A stretch of 64,000 nucleotides of DNA from Hyphomicrobiaceae bacterium. GTDB taxonomy: Bacteria > Pseudomonadota > Alphaproteobacteria > Rhizobiales > Hyphomicrobiaceae. A program made the translations under genes and the position numbers. Each line of letters opens with the position of its first letter. The stretch's first letter is position 1. The stretch covers positions 2,908,300 through 2,972,299 of the forward strand of contig JAWKWE010000004.1 of NCBI GenBank assembly GCA_041397645.1, given 5' to 3'. This document shows positions 25,919-34,478 of the stretch, piece by piece. The notes beneath the pieces were generated by a model that worked only from the letters and a program-made list of their open reading frames with translations, did no database searches and was not told where the DNA came from.

Positions 25919-26828
25919 TAACAAGGATCAAACGACGCGCTGCGGGTTCATCGCCATTCTTGGCAGTCCCAACGCTGGCAAGTCGACACTCGTCAACGCG
26001 CTGGTCGGCACTAAGGTGTCGATTGTCTCGCACAAAGTGCAGACGACACGCGTGCCGGTTCGCGGCATCGCCATGGACGGCGTCAGCCAGCTCGTACTCA
26101 CCGATACGCCTGGCATCTTTCAACCAAAGCGCACACTCGATCGCGCCATGGTAGATGCAGCTTGGCAGCGCGCAAGCGACGCTGACGTTCTGCTGCTCGT
26201 GATCGATGCGGCCAAGGGGCTCGACGATGACACACTCGCCATCCTTGCACGAATTAAGGATCAGCGGCGTGCGAAGATTGCCGTGCTGAATAAAGTCGAT
26301 CGCATCGAGGACAAGGCGCGGCTTCTTGCGCTGACGGCGCAGCTTACCAAAGAGGCTGCCTTCGATCGCGTCTTCATGATTTCCGCACTCAGTGGCAGCG
26401 GCGTCGATGAGCTGCGGCGCTATCTCGCTTCCGTCGTTCCGGAAGGTCCCTGGCACTATTCCGAAGACGACGTCACCGACCTTCCGTTGCGGATGCTGGC
26501 TGCGGAAATAACACGCGAACGCATCTACAATTGGCTGCATGACGAGCTGCCCTACGCGATCACAGTGGAAACCGATAGCTGGAAGCAGTTGAAGAACGGC
26601 TCGGTTCGCATCGAGCAGACCATCTTTGTGGAACGCGAAAGCCAGCGGAGCATCGTGCTGGGTAAGGGTGGGGCTACGGTCAAGAAGATCTCGATGGAGT
26701 CCCGCAAGGAATTGAGCGAGATCGTTGAAGCGCCCGTACACCTGTTCTTGTTCGTTAAGGTGCGCGAAAACTGGGGCAGCGATCCCGAGCGCTATCGCGA
26801 GATGGGGCTCGATTTCCCCAAGAAGTAG
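25905..26828 (+). CDS. era: GTPase Era (ribosome assembly factor)
   Basis: A ~307-residue GTPase that binds 16S rRNA and helps 30S maturation. GTPase motifs: 'GSPNAGKSTLVNAL' (G1), 'LTDTPGIF' (G3), 'VLNKVDRI' (G4). The C-terminal KH domain contains 'ERESQRSIVLGKGGATVKKI'. I chose ATG 25905 within the end of rnc; GTG 25890 and ATG 25911 are close alternatives. The rnc-era overlap is typical and couples their expression. Confidence 0.95.
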   Translation: MPMSDNKDQTTRCGFIAILGSPNAGKSTLVNALVGTKVSIVSHKVQTTRVPVRGIAMDGVSQLVLTDTPGIFQPKRTLDRAMVDAAWQRASDADVLLLVIDAAKGLDDDTLAILARIKDQRRAKIAVLNKVDRIEDKARLLALTAQLTKEAAFDRVFMISALSGSGVDELRRYLASVVPEGPWHYSEDDVTDLPLRMLAAEITRERIYNWLHDELPYAITVETDSWKQLKNGSVRIEQTIFVERESQRSIVLGKGGATVKKISMESRKELSEIVEAPVHLFLFVKVRENWGSDPERYREMGLDFPKK

Positions 26829-26898
26829 CCACCGCAACTCCGCGCGATTAGTATGCTTTCGTCGCAATGTCGTCGGCGCGGCCGGCGGAGGAGTTTCC

Positions 26899-27240
26899 AT
26901 GCGAGGGTTGTTGGTTCGCCTTTTTGTGCTCGCGGCTGTGCTCATGCCCGTTCCACAGGGGTCAGCAGCGGTTCGCGTCTGCCGGGCGATGGTGTCGAGT
27001 GAAATCGTGGAAGCGGACAGTGAACGTGCATCCAAGTCGGAAGCGATCTCCCAATGGCGGGCACGAGCCGCGAAGTACGGCAAAGGTTACGATTCCTGGC
27101 GCTTGGCAGCGCAGAAAGCCTTGAAATGCTTTGCCAAGGACGAAAAGGTTGCGTGCGTCGCGCTTGGGTCCCCTTGCGTCATTCAGCAGAACCCCAGGCG
27201 GATACCAAGTGAGAAGCGTGATGCGGGTCAATCCCTCTAG
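26899..27240 (+). CDS. Small secreted protein of unknown function
   Basis: A 113-residue protein with a clear signal peptide ('MRGLLVRLFVLAAVLMPVP', cleavage about residue 24). The mature part has 'SKSEAISQWRARAAKYGKGY' and four cysteines ('VCRAM', 'LKCFA', 'VACVA', 'SPCVI') that may form disulfides. I recognise no named family, although short secreted proteins with this 'A..W...A...G..Y..W..A' pattern are common in Hyphomicrobiales. ATG 26899 has an excellent GGAGGAG ribosome binding site. It lies between era and recO in an otherwise housekeeping cluster. Confidence 0.7.
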   Translation: MRGLLVRLFVLAAVLMPVPQGSAAVRVCRAMVSSEIVEADSERASKSEAISQWRARAAKYGKGYDSWRLAAQKALKCFAKDEKVACVALGSPCVIQQNPRRIPSEKRDAGQSL

Positions 27241-27302
27241 TCGCCCTGCGTTCATAGCCCACCTATCGCCCCCGCCGTCGAATCCGGTGTACATCCCAAT
27301 CC

Positions 27303-28025
27303 ATGCAATGGACCGATGAAGCGATCGTTCTTTCAGTGCGGCCCCACGGTGAGACCGCGGCGGTAGCGGAACTGTTCACGCGTACCCACGGCCGCCACCT
27401 CGGTCTCGTCCATGGGGGAAGGTCTCGCAAACTGCGTCCGGTCTTGCAGACAGGAAATCAAGTCAACGCCACATGGAAGGCGCGCCTTGCCGAGCAACTT
27501 GGCCATGTGTCGCTTGAACTGCTGCGTCCGTTCGCGGCTGATGCCATGGATAGTTCGATCGCTCTTGGCGGGCTTTCGAGCATGGCCGCGCTGACAAGGC
27601 TTCTTCCCGAGCGCGATCCTCATCCTTCGCTCTACGAAGTGACCCTGTTTGTTCTCGGGTTCTTGGATGATGCAACCGTGTGGCCTGCACTCTACGTGCG
27701 CTGGGAATTGGCGTTACTCGATGAGCTTGGTTTCGGTCTCGACCTCACGCAATGCGCAGCAACAGGCGGCAACGATCAGCTCATCTACGTGTCTCCGAAG
27801 TCGGGACGGGCGGTTTCAGCTTCCGCGGGCGAGCCTTACAAGGACAGGCTGCTTGCGCTGCCGGGATTTCTGGCACGCTCCAGCGGCGCGCATGTGGGCG
27901 CGAACGATATTCGCGACGGGCTGGCGCTAACCGGCCATTTTCTCAAAGCGCGCGTGCTTTCGCAGCGTGGAGAGCCGATGCCGGATGTCCGGCTTCGGCT
28001 GGCCGAACAATTGGCGCGGGCGTAA
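27303..28025 (+). CDS. recO: DNA repair protein RecO
   Basis: A 240-residue recombination mediator that loads RecA at gaps with RecR. The N-terminal OB-fold is visible as 'MQWTDEAIVLSVRPHGETAA', 'HGRHLGLVHGGRSRK' and 'LQTGNQVNATWKARLAEQLG'; the C-terminal part is helical. Position after rnc-era is conserved. There is no strong ribosome binding site before ATG 27303. Confidence 0.93.
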   Translation: MQWTDEAIVLSVRPHGETAAVAELFTRTHGRHLGLVHGGRSRKLRPVLQTGNQVNATWKARLAEQLGHVSLELLRPFAADAMDSSIALGGLSSMAALTRLLPERDPHPSLYEVTLFVLGFLDDATVWPALYVRWELALLDELGFGLDLTQCAATGGNDQLIYVSPKSGRAVSASAGEPYKDRLLALPGFLARSSGAHVGANDIRDGLALTGHFLKARVLSQRGEPMPDVRLRLAEQLARA

Positions 28026-28187
28026 GTCTTGAGGCGATTTGCGCGGGGTTTACGGCCTTGGCGGCGTGGCGGAACGGCAACGGGCGGCATCTTCGCGCAT
28101 CTTGCGCCTTTCAGTGCCCCAAAGTTCGTGTGGGAGCGGCAAGGCGGAACTTGAGCGGCGGCCGGGCACAGGGTAAACGCCGTTGCC

Positions 28188-30437
28188 ATGAGCCAAAAAC
28201 CGATTCTGCCGGGCCCCGGCCCCATTGAAGGCGTCGATCTCAAGAGCGCGCTTGAAGAGCGCTATCTCGCCTACGCCTTGTCCACCATCATGCATCGCGC
28301 GCTGCCCGATGTGCGCGACGGCTTGAAGCCCGTGCATCGGCGCATCCTGTATGCGATGCGCGAGCTTCGTCTCGATCCGGCCGGCAGCTACTTGAAGTGC
28401 GCCAAAATCGTTGGCGATGTGATGGGCGACTTCCATCCCCACGGCAACCAGGCGATCTACGACGCGCTCGCCCGACTCGCGCAGGATTTTGCCGTGCGTT
28501 ATCCGCTGGTCGACGGCCAGGGCAACTTCGGTAACATCGACGGCGACAACCCCGCCGCCGAACGCTACACCGAAGCGCGTATGACGGACGTCGCTGCCGA
28601 CATCCTGGAGGGCATTGACGAAGAGACCGTTGACTTCCGCCCCAACTACGACGGGCGCGTGCAGGAGCCGGTCGTTCTGCCCGCAGCTTTTCCGAACCTG
28701 CTTGCCAACGGCTCTACCGGCATTGCTGTCGGCATGGCGACCAATATACCGCCGCACAACGCGGACGAATTATGCGCGGCCTTGCTGCATCTCATCAAGC
28801 ATCCCAATGCGACAATCGAAAAGCTCGTCGAGATTATTCCCGGCCCAGACTTCCCGACCGGTGGCGTCATTGTCGAGCCGCGCGAGTCCATCCTCGAAGC
28901 CTACAAGACGGGTCGCGGCGGTTTCCGCCTGCGCGCAAAGTGGGTCAAGGAGGAGACGAGCCGCGGCGGCTATCAGATCGTCGTGACCGAGATTCCGTAT
29001 CAGGTTCAGAAGTCGAAGCTGATCGAGAAGATCGCCGAGCTGATGTCGGATAAGAAACTGCCGCTGCTCGGAGACGTGCGTGATGAAAGTGCGGAAGAGG
29101 TGCGCCTCGTTCTTGAGCCCAAGAGCCGGACGGTCGATCCAGCGCTGCTCATGGAGAGTTTGTTCCGCGTGACGGAACTCGAAGTCCGCTTAGGGCTGAA
29201 CATGAACGTGCTGTCGGGTGGCCAGATCCCGAACGTGCTGTCGCTGCGTGAGGTGCTGTCGCAATGGCTTGAGCATCGCATCGAGGTTCTGGTTCGCCGT
29301 TCGCAGTATCGCCTGAAAAAGATCGAGCATCGTCTCGAAGTGCTCGACGGCTATTTAATTGCCTACCTCAATATCGACGAGGTCATCCGGATCGTTCGCC
29401 ACGAGGACGACCCGAAGGCCAGGTTGATCTCCAAATTCAAGCTGTCGGAAGTTCAGGCGGACGCAATCCTCAATCTGCGTCTGCGGTCGTTGTCGAAGCT
29501 CGAAGAGATCGAGATCAAAGCCGAGCACGACAAACTTTCCAAAGAGCGGCGCGAGATCAAGCAGCTGTTGAAGTCGGACGAGCTGCAATGGGATCGCGTC
29601 TCGGAGGAAATCAAAGCGACGCGCGAGCGCTATTCCAAAAAGACAGCCATCGGCCGTCGCCGCACCACGTTCGCGGACATGCCGGAAATGGACGTCGATC
29701 TCGATGCGGCGCTGGTCGAAAAAGAACCGATCACCGTGATCTTGTCGGAGAAGGGCTGGATCCGCGCGCTGAAGGGGCATCAGGACGACATCTCCAAGCT
29801 CGACTTCAAGCAGGGCGATGAACTCAAGACGGCGCTTCAGGCTTACACCACGGATAAGCTCATTCTGTTTGCTACCAACGGGCGCTTCTTCACTCTTGAG
29901 GCAGGCCAGCTGCCGGGCGGGCGCGGTCATGGCGAACCGGTGCGCCTGATGGTGGATCTGGAGGAGAACCACGACTTCATCGAGATCTTCGCGCACGATC
30001 CCTCACGCAAGCTTCTCGTTGCATCCTCGGGTGGCTACGGCTTCATCGTGCCGGAGGAAGAAGTCGTCGCGTCTACACGCAAGGGCAAGCAGATACTTAA
30101 TGTATCGGAACCCGAGGAGGCAGCCGTCTGCGTCCCGGTTGAAGGCGACTGCATCGCGACCATCGGCGAGAACCGTAAGATGCTTGTGTTCAAGCTCGAC
30201 GAGGTTAACGAGATGTCGCGCGGCAAGGGCGTGATCCTCCAGCGCTTTAAGGACGGCGCGCTTTCTGATGTGCGGTGCTTCAAAAAGTCTGACGGACTCA
30301 CCTGGCTCGACAGTGCGGGAAGGGAGTTCTCTCTGTCATGGAGCGAGCTTAAGGAGTGGGTTGGTGAGCGCGCGCAGGCGGGCCGCATGGCGCCCAAGGG
30401 CTTCCCGCGATCTAACAAGTTCGGGTCGGCGTTCTAG
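28188..30437 (+). CDS. parC: DNA topoisomerase IV subunit A
   Basis: A 749-residue type IIA topoisomerase subunit that decatenates daughter chromosomes together with ParE (not in this window). 'SYLKCAKIVGDVMGDFHPHG' and the catalytic Tyr in 'AERYTEARM' are present; the C-terminal ~250 residues form the beta-pinwheel DNA-wrapping domain. GyrA is the alternative, but the length and the absence of the GyrA-box 'QRRGGKG' favour ParC. A 162-base gap without visible features separates it from recO. Confidence 0.94.
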   Translation: MSQKPILPGPGPIEGVDLKSALEERYLAYALSTIMHRALPDVRDGLKPVHRRILYAMRELRLDPAGSYLKCAKIVGDVMGDFHPHGNQAIYDALARLAQDFAVRYPLVDGQGNFGNIDGDNPAAERYTEARMTDVAADILEGIDEETVDFRPNYDGRVQEPVVLPAAFPNLLANGSTGIAVGMATNIPPHNADELCAALLHLIKHPNATIEKLVEIIPGPDFPTGGVIVEPRESILEAYKTGRGGFRLRAKWVKEETSRGGYQIVVTEIPYQVQKSKLIEKIAELMSDKKLPLLGDVRDESAEEVRLVLEPKSRTVDPALLMESLFRVTELEVRLGLNMNVLSGGQIPNVLSLREVLSQWLEHRIEVLVRRSQYRLKKIEHRLEVLDGYLIAYLNIDEVIRIVRHEDDPKARLISKFKLSEVQADAILNLRLRSLSKLEEIEIKAEHDKLSKERREIKQLLKSDELQWDRVSEEIKATRERYSKKTAIGRRRTTFADMPEMDVDLDAALVEKEPITVILSEKGWIRALKGHQDDISKLDFKQGDELKTALQAYTTDKLILFATNGRFFTLEAGQLPGGRGHGEPVRLMVDLEENHDFIEIFAHDPSRKLLVASSGGYGFIVPEEEVVASTRKGKQILNVSEPEEAAVCVPVEGDCIATIGENRKMLVFKLDEVNEMSRGKGVILQRFKDGALSDVRCFKKSDGLTWLDSAGREFSLSWSELKEWVGERAQAGRMAPKGFPRSNKFGSAF

Positions 30438-30600
30438 TCGGAACAAGCGCCCAGATCGAATGGGCCCTCCGCATGTGGCTGCGGCAAGCACTTCCCAGCC
30501 CGGTGGAGCGGATGCCCCATGGGCGCAATTGCGACTTTTGCGGGGGGTAGATCTTCTGGGCGCTTGCCGGGCACGGCACCGCCCGGTACGACTTTGCCCT

Positions 30601-31083
30601 ATGGGGAGACGACAGGACCGAGGGCGGATAGGAATCGGGCGGGGCAGGCGTGTCAGCGCGCTGTGCGCCGCTCTGGTATTCTCGCCGGTTGTCGCCTGGG
30701 GTGAGGACCGGCCTTGCGGCAAGGCCGACTTTGAGGCCGTCGTTGAGGAAGCCGCCAATTCGCTGCGCGAGCTAAATACCAAGAATAAACCGGCCTTCCA
30801 GGAAAAGCTGCGTGAGCTGAAGGAAAAGCGCGGTTGGACGCACGACCAATTCATGCGTGAAGCCGCGCCCTTCGTGCGTGACGACAAGATTGCCGATTTC
30901 GATCAGCGCACCGACGAGTTGCTGGGTGCTATTTCAAGTATGGGTGAGGAAGGCGCGAGTTCGAAGAATCCCGACTGCGCGCTAATGCTGGAATTGCGAG
31001 CACGAATGACGGTTCTGGTGGCGACGCAGACCGCCAAGTGGGGCTACATGTTCGATAAGATCAATACGGAACTGAAGAAGTAG
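30601..31083 (+). CDS. Small exported protein of unknown function
   Basis: A 160-residue protein whose N-terminus looks like an export signal: an Arg-rich start, then 'VSALCAALVFSPVVAWG' and probable cleavage near residue 34. The mature part is helical and charged ('FEAVVEEAANSLRELN', 'FQEKLRELKEKRGWTHDQF', 'MLELRARMTVLVATQTAKWG') with cysteines in 'RPCGKAD' and 'NPDCALM'. I recognise no family. ATG 30601 is the start that gives a signal peptide; the frame extends further upstream into parC. It is convergent with bpt, 16 bases apart. Confidence 0.65.
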   Translation: MGRRQDRGRIGIGRGRRVSALCAALVFSPVVAWGEDRPCGKADFEAVVEEAANSLRELNTKNKPAFQEKLRELKEKRGWTHDQFMREAAPFVRDDKIADFDQRTDELLGAISSMGEEGASSKNPDCALMLELRARMTVLVATQTAKWGYMFDKINTELKK

Positions 31084-31099
31084 CCCGCAAGCGTACGGC

Positions 31100-31855
31100 T
31101 CAATCCGCTTCGTCCACACGTTCCCATTGCTCCGGACCAAGACGTTCCTGAGGCATGAAGCGCGACTTGTAGCCCATCTTGTCGGAACCCTCGATCCAAT
31201 AGCCGAGATAAAGATAGGGCAAGCCCAGCCGCCGCGTGAAAGCTGCGTGTTCAAGGATCATATACGTGCCCAGACTGAGCGAGGCATCGCTGGGATCGTA
31301 ATAGCTGTAGACCATCGAGATGCCGTCGGAGAGACGGTCGCACAGCGCCGCCGCCTTCAATGGCCAATTGTCGATATCGAGATCGTCCGCGCCATCGGGC
31401 TTTTCGCGATACTCGGTGAGGAACGTGTCGACGACGCTGTCCTCGATCATCATTCGGTAATCGAGCATACTCATGTCCGCCATGCCTCCGTCGTTATGGC
31501 GGGCGTCGATGTAGGTGCGAAACAGCCTATATTGCTCGGATGTCGGCTGCGGCGGCACGCGGCGCGCGACGAGCCTGCGATTCCTGGATCGAATCCGTCG
31601 CATGGTTCGGTTCGGCTCGAACTCATCGACCAGCACGCGAACGGAGACGCAAGCCTGGCAGCCCTCGCAGTACGGCACGTAAGCTATGTTCTGGCTGCGA
31701 CGAAAGCCGGTCGTCAGGAGCCTGTCGATCAGCTCCGGCGGCTTGTCATGGGTCAGGTGGGTGAAAAGCTTGCGTTCCAGCCGTCCTGAAAGATAGGGAC
31801 ATGGCTGCGGTGCGGTGACGTAGAATTCAGGAAACTTCTTTTGCTGTTCCGTCAT
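31100..31855 (-). CDS. bpt: Aspartate/glutamate leucyltransferase (arginyltransferase family)
   Basis: A 251-residue aminoacyl-tRNA-protein transferase. It adds leucine to proteins with N-terminal Asp or Glu and so sends them to ClpS/ClpAP (N-degron pathway). Signatures: 'PCPYLSGRLERKLFTHL', 'YVPYCEGCQACVSVRV' with the Cys cluster, 'NGF'-type 'LSLGTYMILEHAAFTRRLG' and 'YLGYWIEGSDKMGYKSRFMP'. I chose ATG 31855 as the usual 'MTEQ' start; GTG 31903 would add 16 residues. It is divergent from the pel locus. Confidence 0.93.
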   Translation of the reverse strand: MTEQQKKFPEFYVTAPQPCPYLSGRLERKLFTHLTHDKPPELIDRLLTTGFRRSQNIAYVPYCEGCQACVSVRVLVDEFEPNRTMRRIRSRNRRLVARRVPPQPTSEQYRLFRTYIDARHNDGGMADMSMLDYRMMIEDSVVDTFLTEYREKPDGADDLDIDNWPLKAAALCDRLSDGISMVYSYYDPSDASLSLGTYMILEHAAFTRRLGLPYLYLGYWIEGSDKMGYKSRFMPQERLGPEQWERVDEAD

Positions 31856-32013
31856 CCGTAAGGTGTCCCGCGCCGGCTGCGTCCGACCGTTAAGCGGCGG
31901 CACGCCAATCAGACCATGATATCGTCAGCGGGAAGGGGTAATCAAGATGCTCGCCATGTCACACAGTGCATGGTCCACTCTATTGGATGCTCATAGGTTA
32001 CCGTTGGGTTCAT

Positions 32014-32025
32014 ATTAGAGCTAAT
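32014..32025. promoter_or_regulatory. Inverted repeat ATTAG-AG-CTAAT upstream of the pel locus
   Basis: Two 5-base arms in the 295-base divergent region between bpt and the first pel gene, followed at once by CGGCTAATGG, a partial third copy of CTAAT. It is an AT-rich island in GC-rich DNA and could be an operator for the exopolysaccharide genes. Purely inferential. Confidence 0.3.
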
Positions 32026-32150
32026 CGGCTAATGGAATTCCCTGAGCCGGCATCTTGAGGCATAGCAAAGCCCTGAACTTTGTGCTCAGTTTTGCAGGCA
32101 ACCTAAGCCGCCTTTCCAGCAGGCGCGCCACGCGGGCGAGTTGAAAGACC

Positions 32151-34478
32151 TTGATCTTTGCGAAAAACATCCAGGCGAGCCTAACGGGCCTGCTATTGCT
32201 GGCGGTGGCGATTTTCGCCTGGGCGTCTGCCGCGTTCGGCGTAGAGGTCGAGTTCAAGAGTCGGGAGGTTCGCCGGGATCTGATCGCATTTTACGATAGC
32301 CGGTTTGAAGAAACTCCAACTGTATCCCGCGTGCATCGGCTCGCGGAAATGCCGCTCAATTGGCTTGGTTACAAGCTCACCTATCAGGATGTTAATAAAC
32401 CGCTGCCGCCCATCGCGTCCTTGGAGCATTATCGCGGCGTCGTGTCATGGCTGGTTGAGCCGCTGGCAGACAGCTCCTCCTACCTAGCATGGTTGGACCA
32501 GGCCAGCGCACAAGGTCTACGCCTCATCGTTTTCGGCGATGTGGCGCCGACTGGGAAATCTGCTCTCGATCCGATAGCTCAAAAGATCTACCAGCGCATC
32601 GGCGTCAACATGACCGACCAGTTCGTTGGTGTCACGAGCGAGCGCAAGCCGGTCTCGGTGGATAACGCGATGATAGGATTCGAGCGTCCGCTCGACAAGG
32701 CTCTGCCACCATTTCCTGTCGTTACATCAGCCTCGATGGCCACGAAGGTCCATCTCGCATTGGACCTTCCGCCCGAGATGGGAAGCGCATCCTCCGCCGT
32801 CGTAACGACGAGCCCGGGAGGCGGATTCGTGGCTGACGGTTACGCCATCTTCTTTGACGATGCGGCAGACCGCGCGCGCTGGATCCTTAATCCGTTCGCC
32901 TTCTTCAGGCAGGCATTGGGTGATGAGCGCTTTCCCGTACCCGATGTAACCACGCTAGACGGGCGGCGGATGTACTTCAGCCACATCGACGGCGATGGCT
33001 GGAACAATATCTCCGAAATTGAGGGCTACCGCGAGACGCAGACTATCGCCGCCGACGTAATCAGGCAGGCAATCATTGAGCCTTATCCCGACCTACCTGT
33101 GTCGGTAGGGTTGATTGCAGGCGATACGGTCCCCGAGTTGGGAGGCATGCAGCAAGCAGGAGAAAGCGCGACGCGCCTTTATGCCCTTGAACAGGTCGAA
33201 GTGGCAAGCCACACCTACACGCATCCATTCGTCTGGAGCTTCTATGAGCACTATGACCGGGCGAAGGAGTTGGAAATGGTCGACAGCGCGACCCATCCCT
33301 CGCCGACGTTGTTGGATCGTATGCGCGGCTTTCTCTACCGAGTGGCTGGCAAATCGGAGAGCGTGGATACGCGGTCGCGCTATATCGCAGGCTCGGCTGA
33401 TTTGCCTCGCGAGTATCTGAAAGAGCCCTTCAATGTGAAGTTGGAGACGCAGGAGGCGCTCAAGGTATCCGAGAGTTTCGCACCGAAAGGCAAGAAGGCT
33501 GCGATCCTGCTTTGGAGCGGCGACACAGAACCGTTTGAAGAGGCGGTCCTCGAAACACGCGAAGCGGGTGTTCGCAACATGAACGGTGGCGATACGCGCC
33601 TCGATGCGGAATATCCTTCGGTGTTTTATGTTCCGCCCATTGCGCGGCCTGTGGGTTCTCAGCGGCAAATCTATGCAGCAAATAGCAATGAGAACACTTA
33701 CACGAACAACTGGCATGGCCCGTACTTCGGCCAGTTATTGCTGGAGGAGACACTTGCCAACACCGACGCGCCGCGTCGGCTGAAACCCTTCAACCTTTAT
33801 TACCATATGTACTCAGGCGAGAAGGCCGCCTCACTCAGTGCTCTAAAGCATCTTCTCGATTTGGCGCGCGCGGCGGCGGTCATTCCCGTCAAGGCATCCG
33901 AGTACGCTGGCATCGCCGACGATTTCTTCGCCGCGCAAATATCTCAACTCGATGCCACTACGTGGTCGATTGCCAATCGAGGTAACATGCAGACCTTCCG
34001 CTTCGATGAGGCGGAGGGGTTTGATATCGATTGGCTGCGCAGCCACGGCGTGATGGGGCTAAACCGGCACAATGGTGCGCTATATATCGCAACCGATCCT
34101 GCAGAGCGCGACGTGACGATCGTACTTCGCCCGCTTGCGCCAGTTGCTCCCGATGTACTCAGGACCCAGGCGGCAAGGTCAGTGCCATCTGGCGGAGACG
34201 ACGCCAATCCGATCTATCTGATCGAAAGTCGCTGGCAAGTCGAGGGATTGATCCGAGTCGCTCCATGCGAAGTCACGGCCAAGGCTCACGGATTTGGTCC
34301 CGGCGAGATGATCTGGCAGGCCTTGCCGTCGCAAAGCTACGAAATACAGGCGCGGCGTAATGGCGGCGCAGTCGAACGGCAGACTGTTTCAGCCGATGCG
34401 CAAGGTCGCTTGTCCTTCAAGCTTGCAACCGGTGCGTTGCAACCAGTCGCCGTCGGAATCAAATGCCATGGTGGCTGA
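32151..34478 (+). CDS. pelA: PelA-like exopolysaccharide deacetylase without the hydrolase domain
   Basis: A 775-residue exported protein. Residues 1-28 are a signal sequence ('LTGLLLLAVAIFAWASAAFG'). The part at ~60-250 resembles the middle domain of PelA; the carbohydrate deacetylase domain follows with 'MYFSHIDGDGWNN' (metal Asp, about residues 276-290), 'EVASHTYTHPF' (His-x3-His near residue 354) and 'LLWSGDTEP'. The C-terminal ~180 residues look beta-rich and may bind carbohydrate. Pseudomonas PelA (948 residues) has an N-terminal glycoside hydrolase domain in addition; here it is absent, as in the deacetylase-only PelA of Gram-positive loci. It should remove acetyl groups from GalNAc-containing Pel polymer in the periplasm. 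The start is the TTG at 32151; no ATG precedes the signal. The stop overlaps the next gene by 11 bases. Confidence 0.8.
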   Translation: MIFAKNIQASLTGLLLLAVAIFAWASAAFGVEVEFKSREVRRDLIAFYDSRFEETPTVSRVHRLAEMPLNWLGYKLTYQDVNKPLPPIASLEHYRGVVSWLVEPLADSSSYLAWLDQASAQGLRLIVFGDVAPTGKSALDPIAQKIYQRIGVNMTDQFVGVTSERKPVSVDNAMIGFERPLDKALPPFPVVTSASMATKVHLALDLPPEMGSASSAVVTTSPGGGFVADGYAIFFDDAADRARWILNPFAFFRQALGDERFPVPDVTTLDGRRMYFSHIDGDGWNNISEIEGYRETQTIAADVIRQAIIEPYPDLPVSVGLIAGDTVPELGGMQQAGESATRLYALEQVEVASHTYTHPFVWSFYEHYDRAKELEMVDSATHPSPTLLDRMRGFLYRVAGKSESVDTRSRYIAGSADLPREYLKEPFNVKLETQEALKVSESFAPKGKKAAILLWSGDTEPFEEAVLETREAGVRNMNGGDTRLDAEYPSVFYVPPIARPVGSQRQIYAANSNENTYTNNWHGPYFGQLLLEETLANTDAPRRLKPFNLYYHMYSGEKAASLSALKHLLDLARAAAVIPVKASEYAGIADDFFAAQISQLDATTWSIANRGNMQTFRFDEAEGFDIDWLRSHGVMGLNRHNGALYIATDPAERDVTIVLRPLAPVAPDVLRTQAARSVPSGGDDANPIYLIESRWQVEGLIRVAPCEVTAKAHGFGPGEMIWQALPSQSYEIQARRNGGAVERQTVSADAQGRLSFKLATGALQPVAVGIKCHGG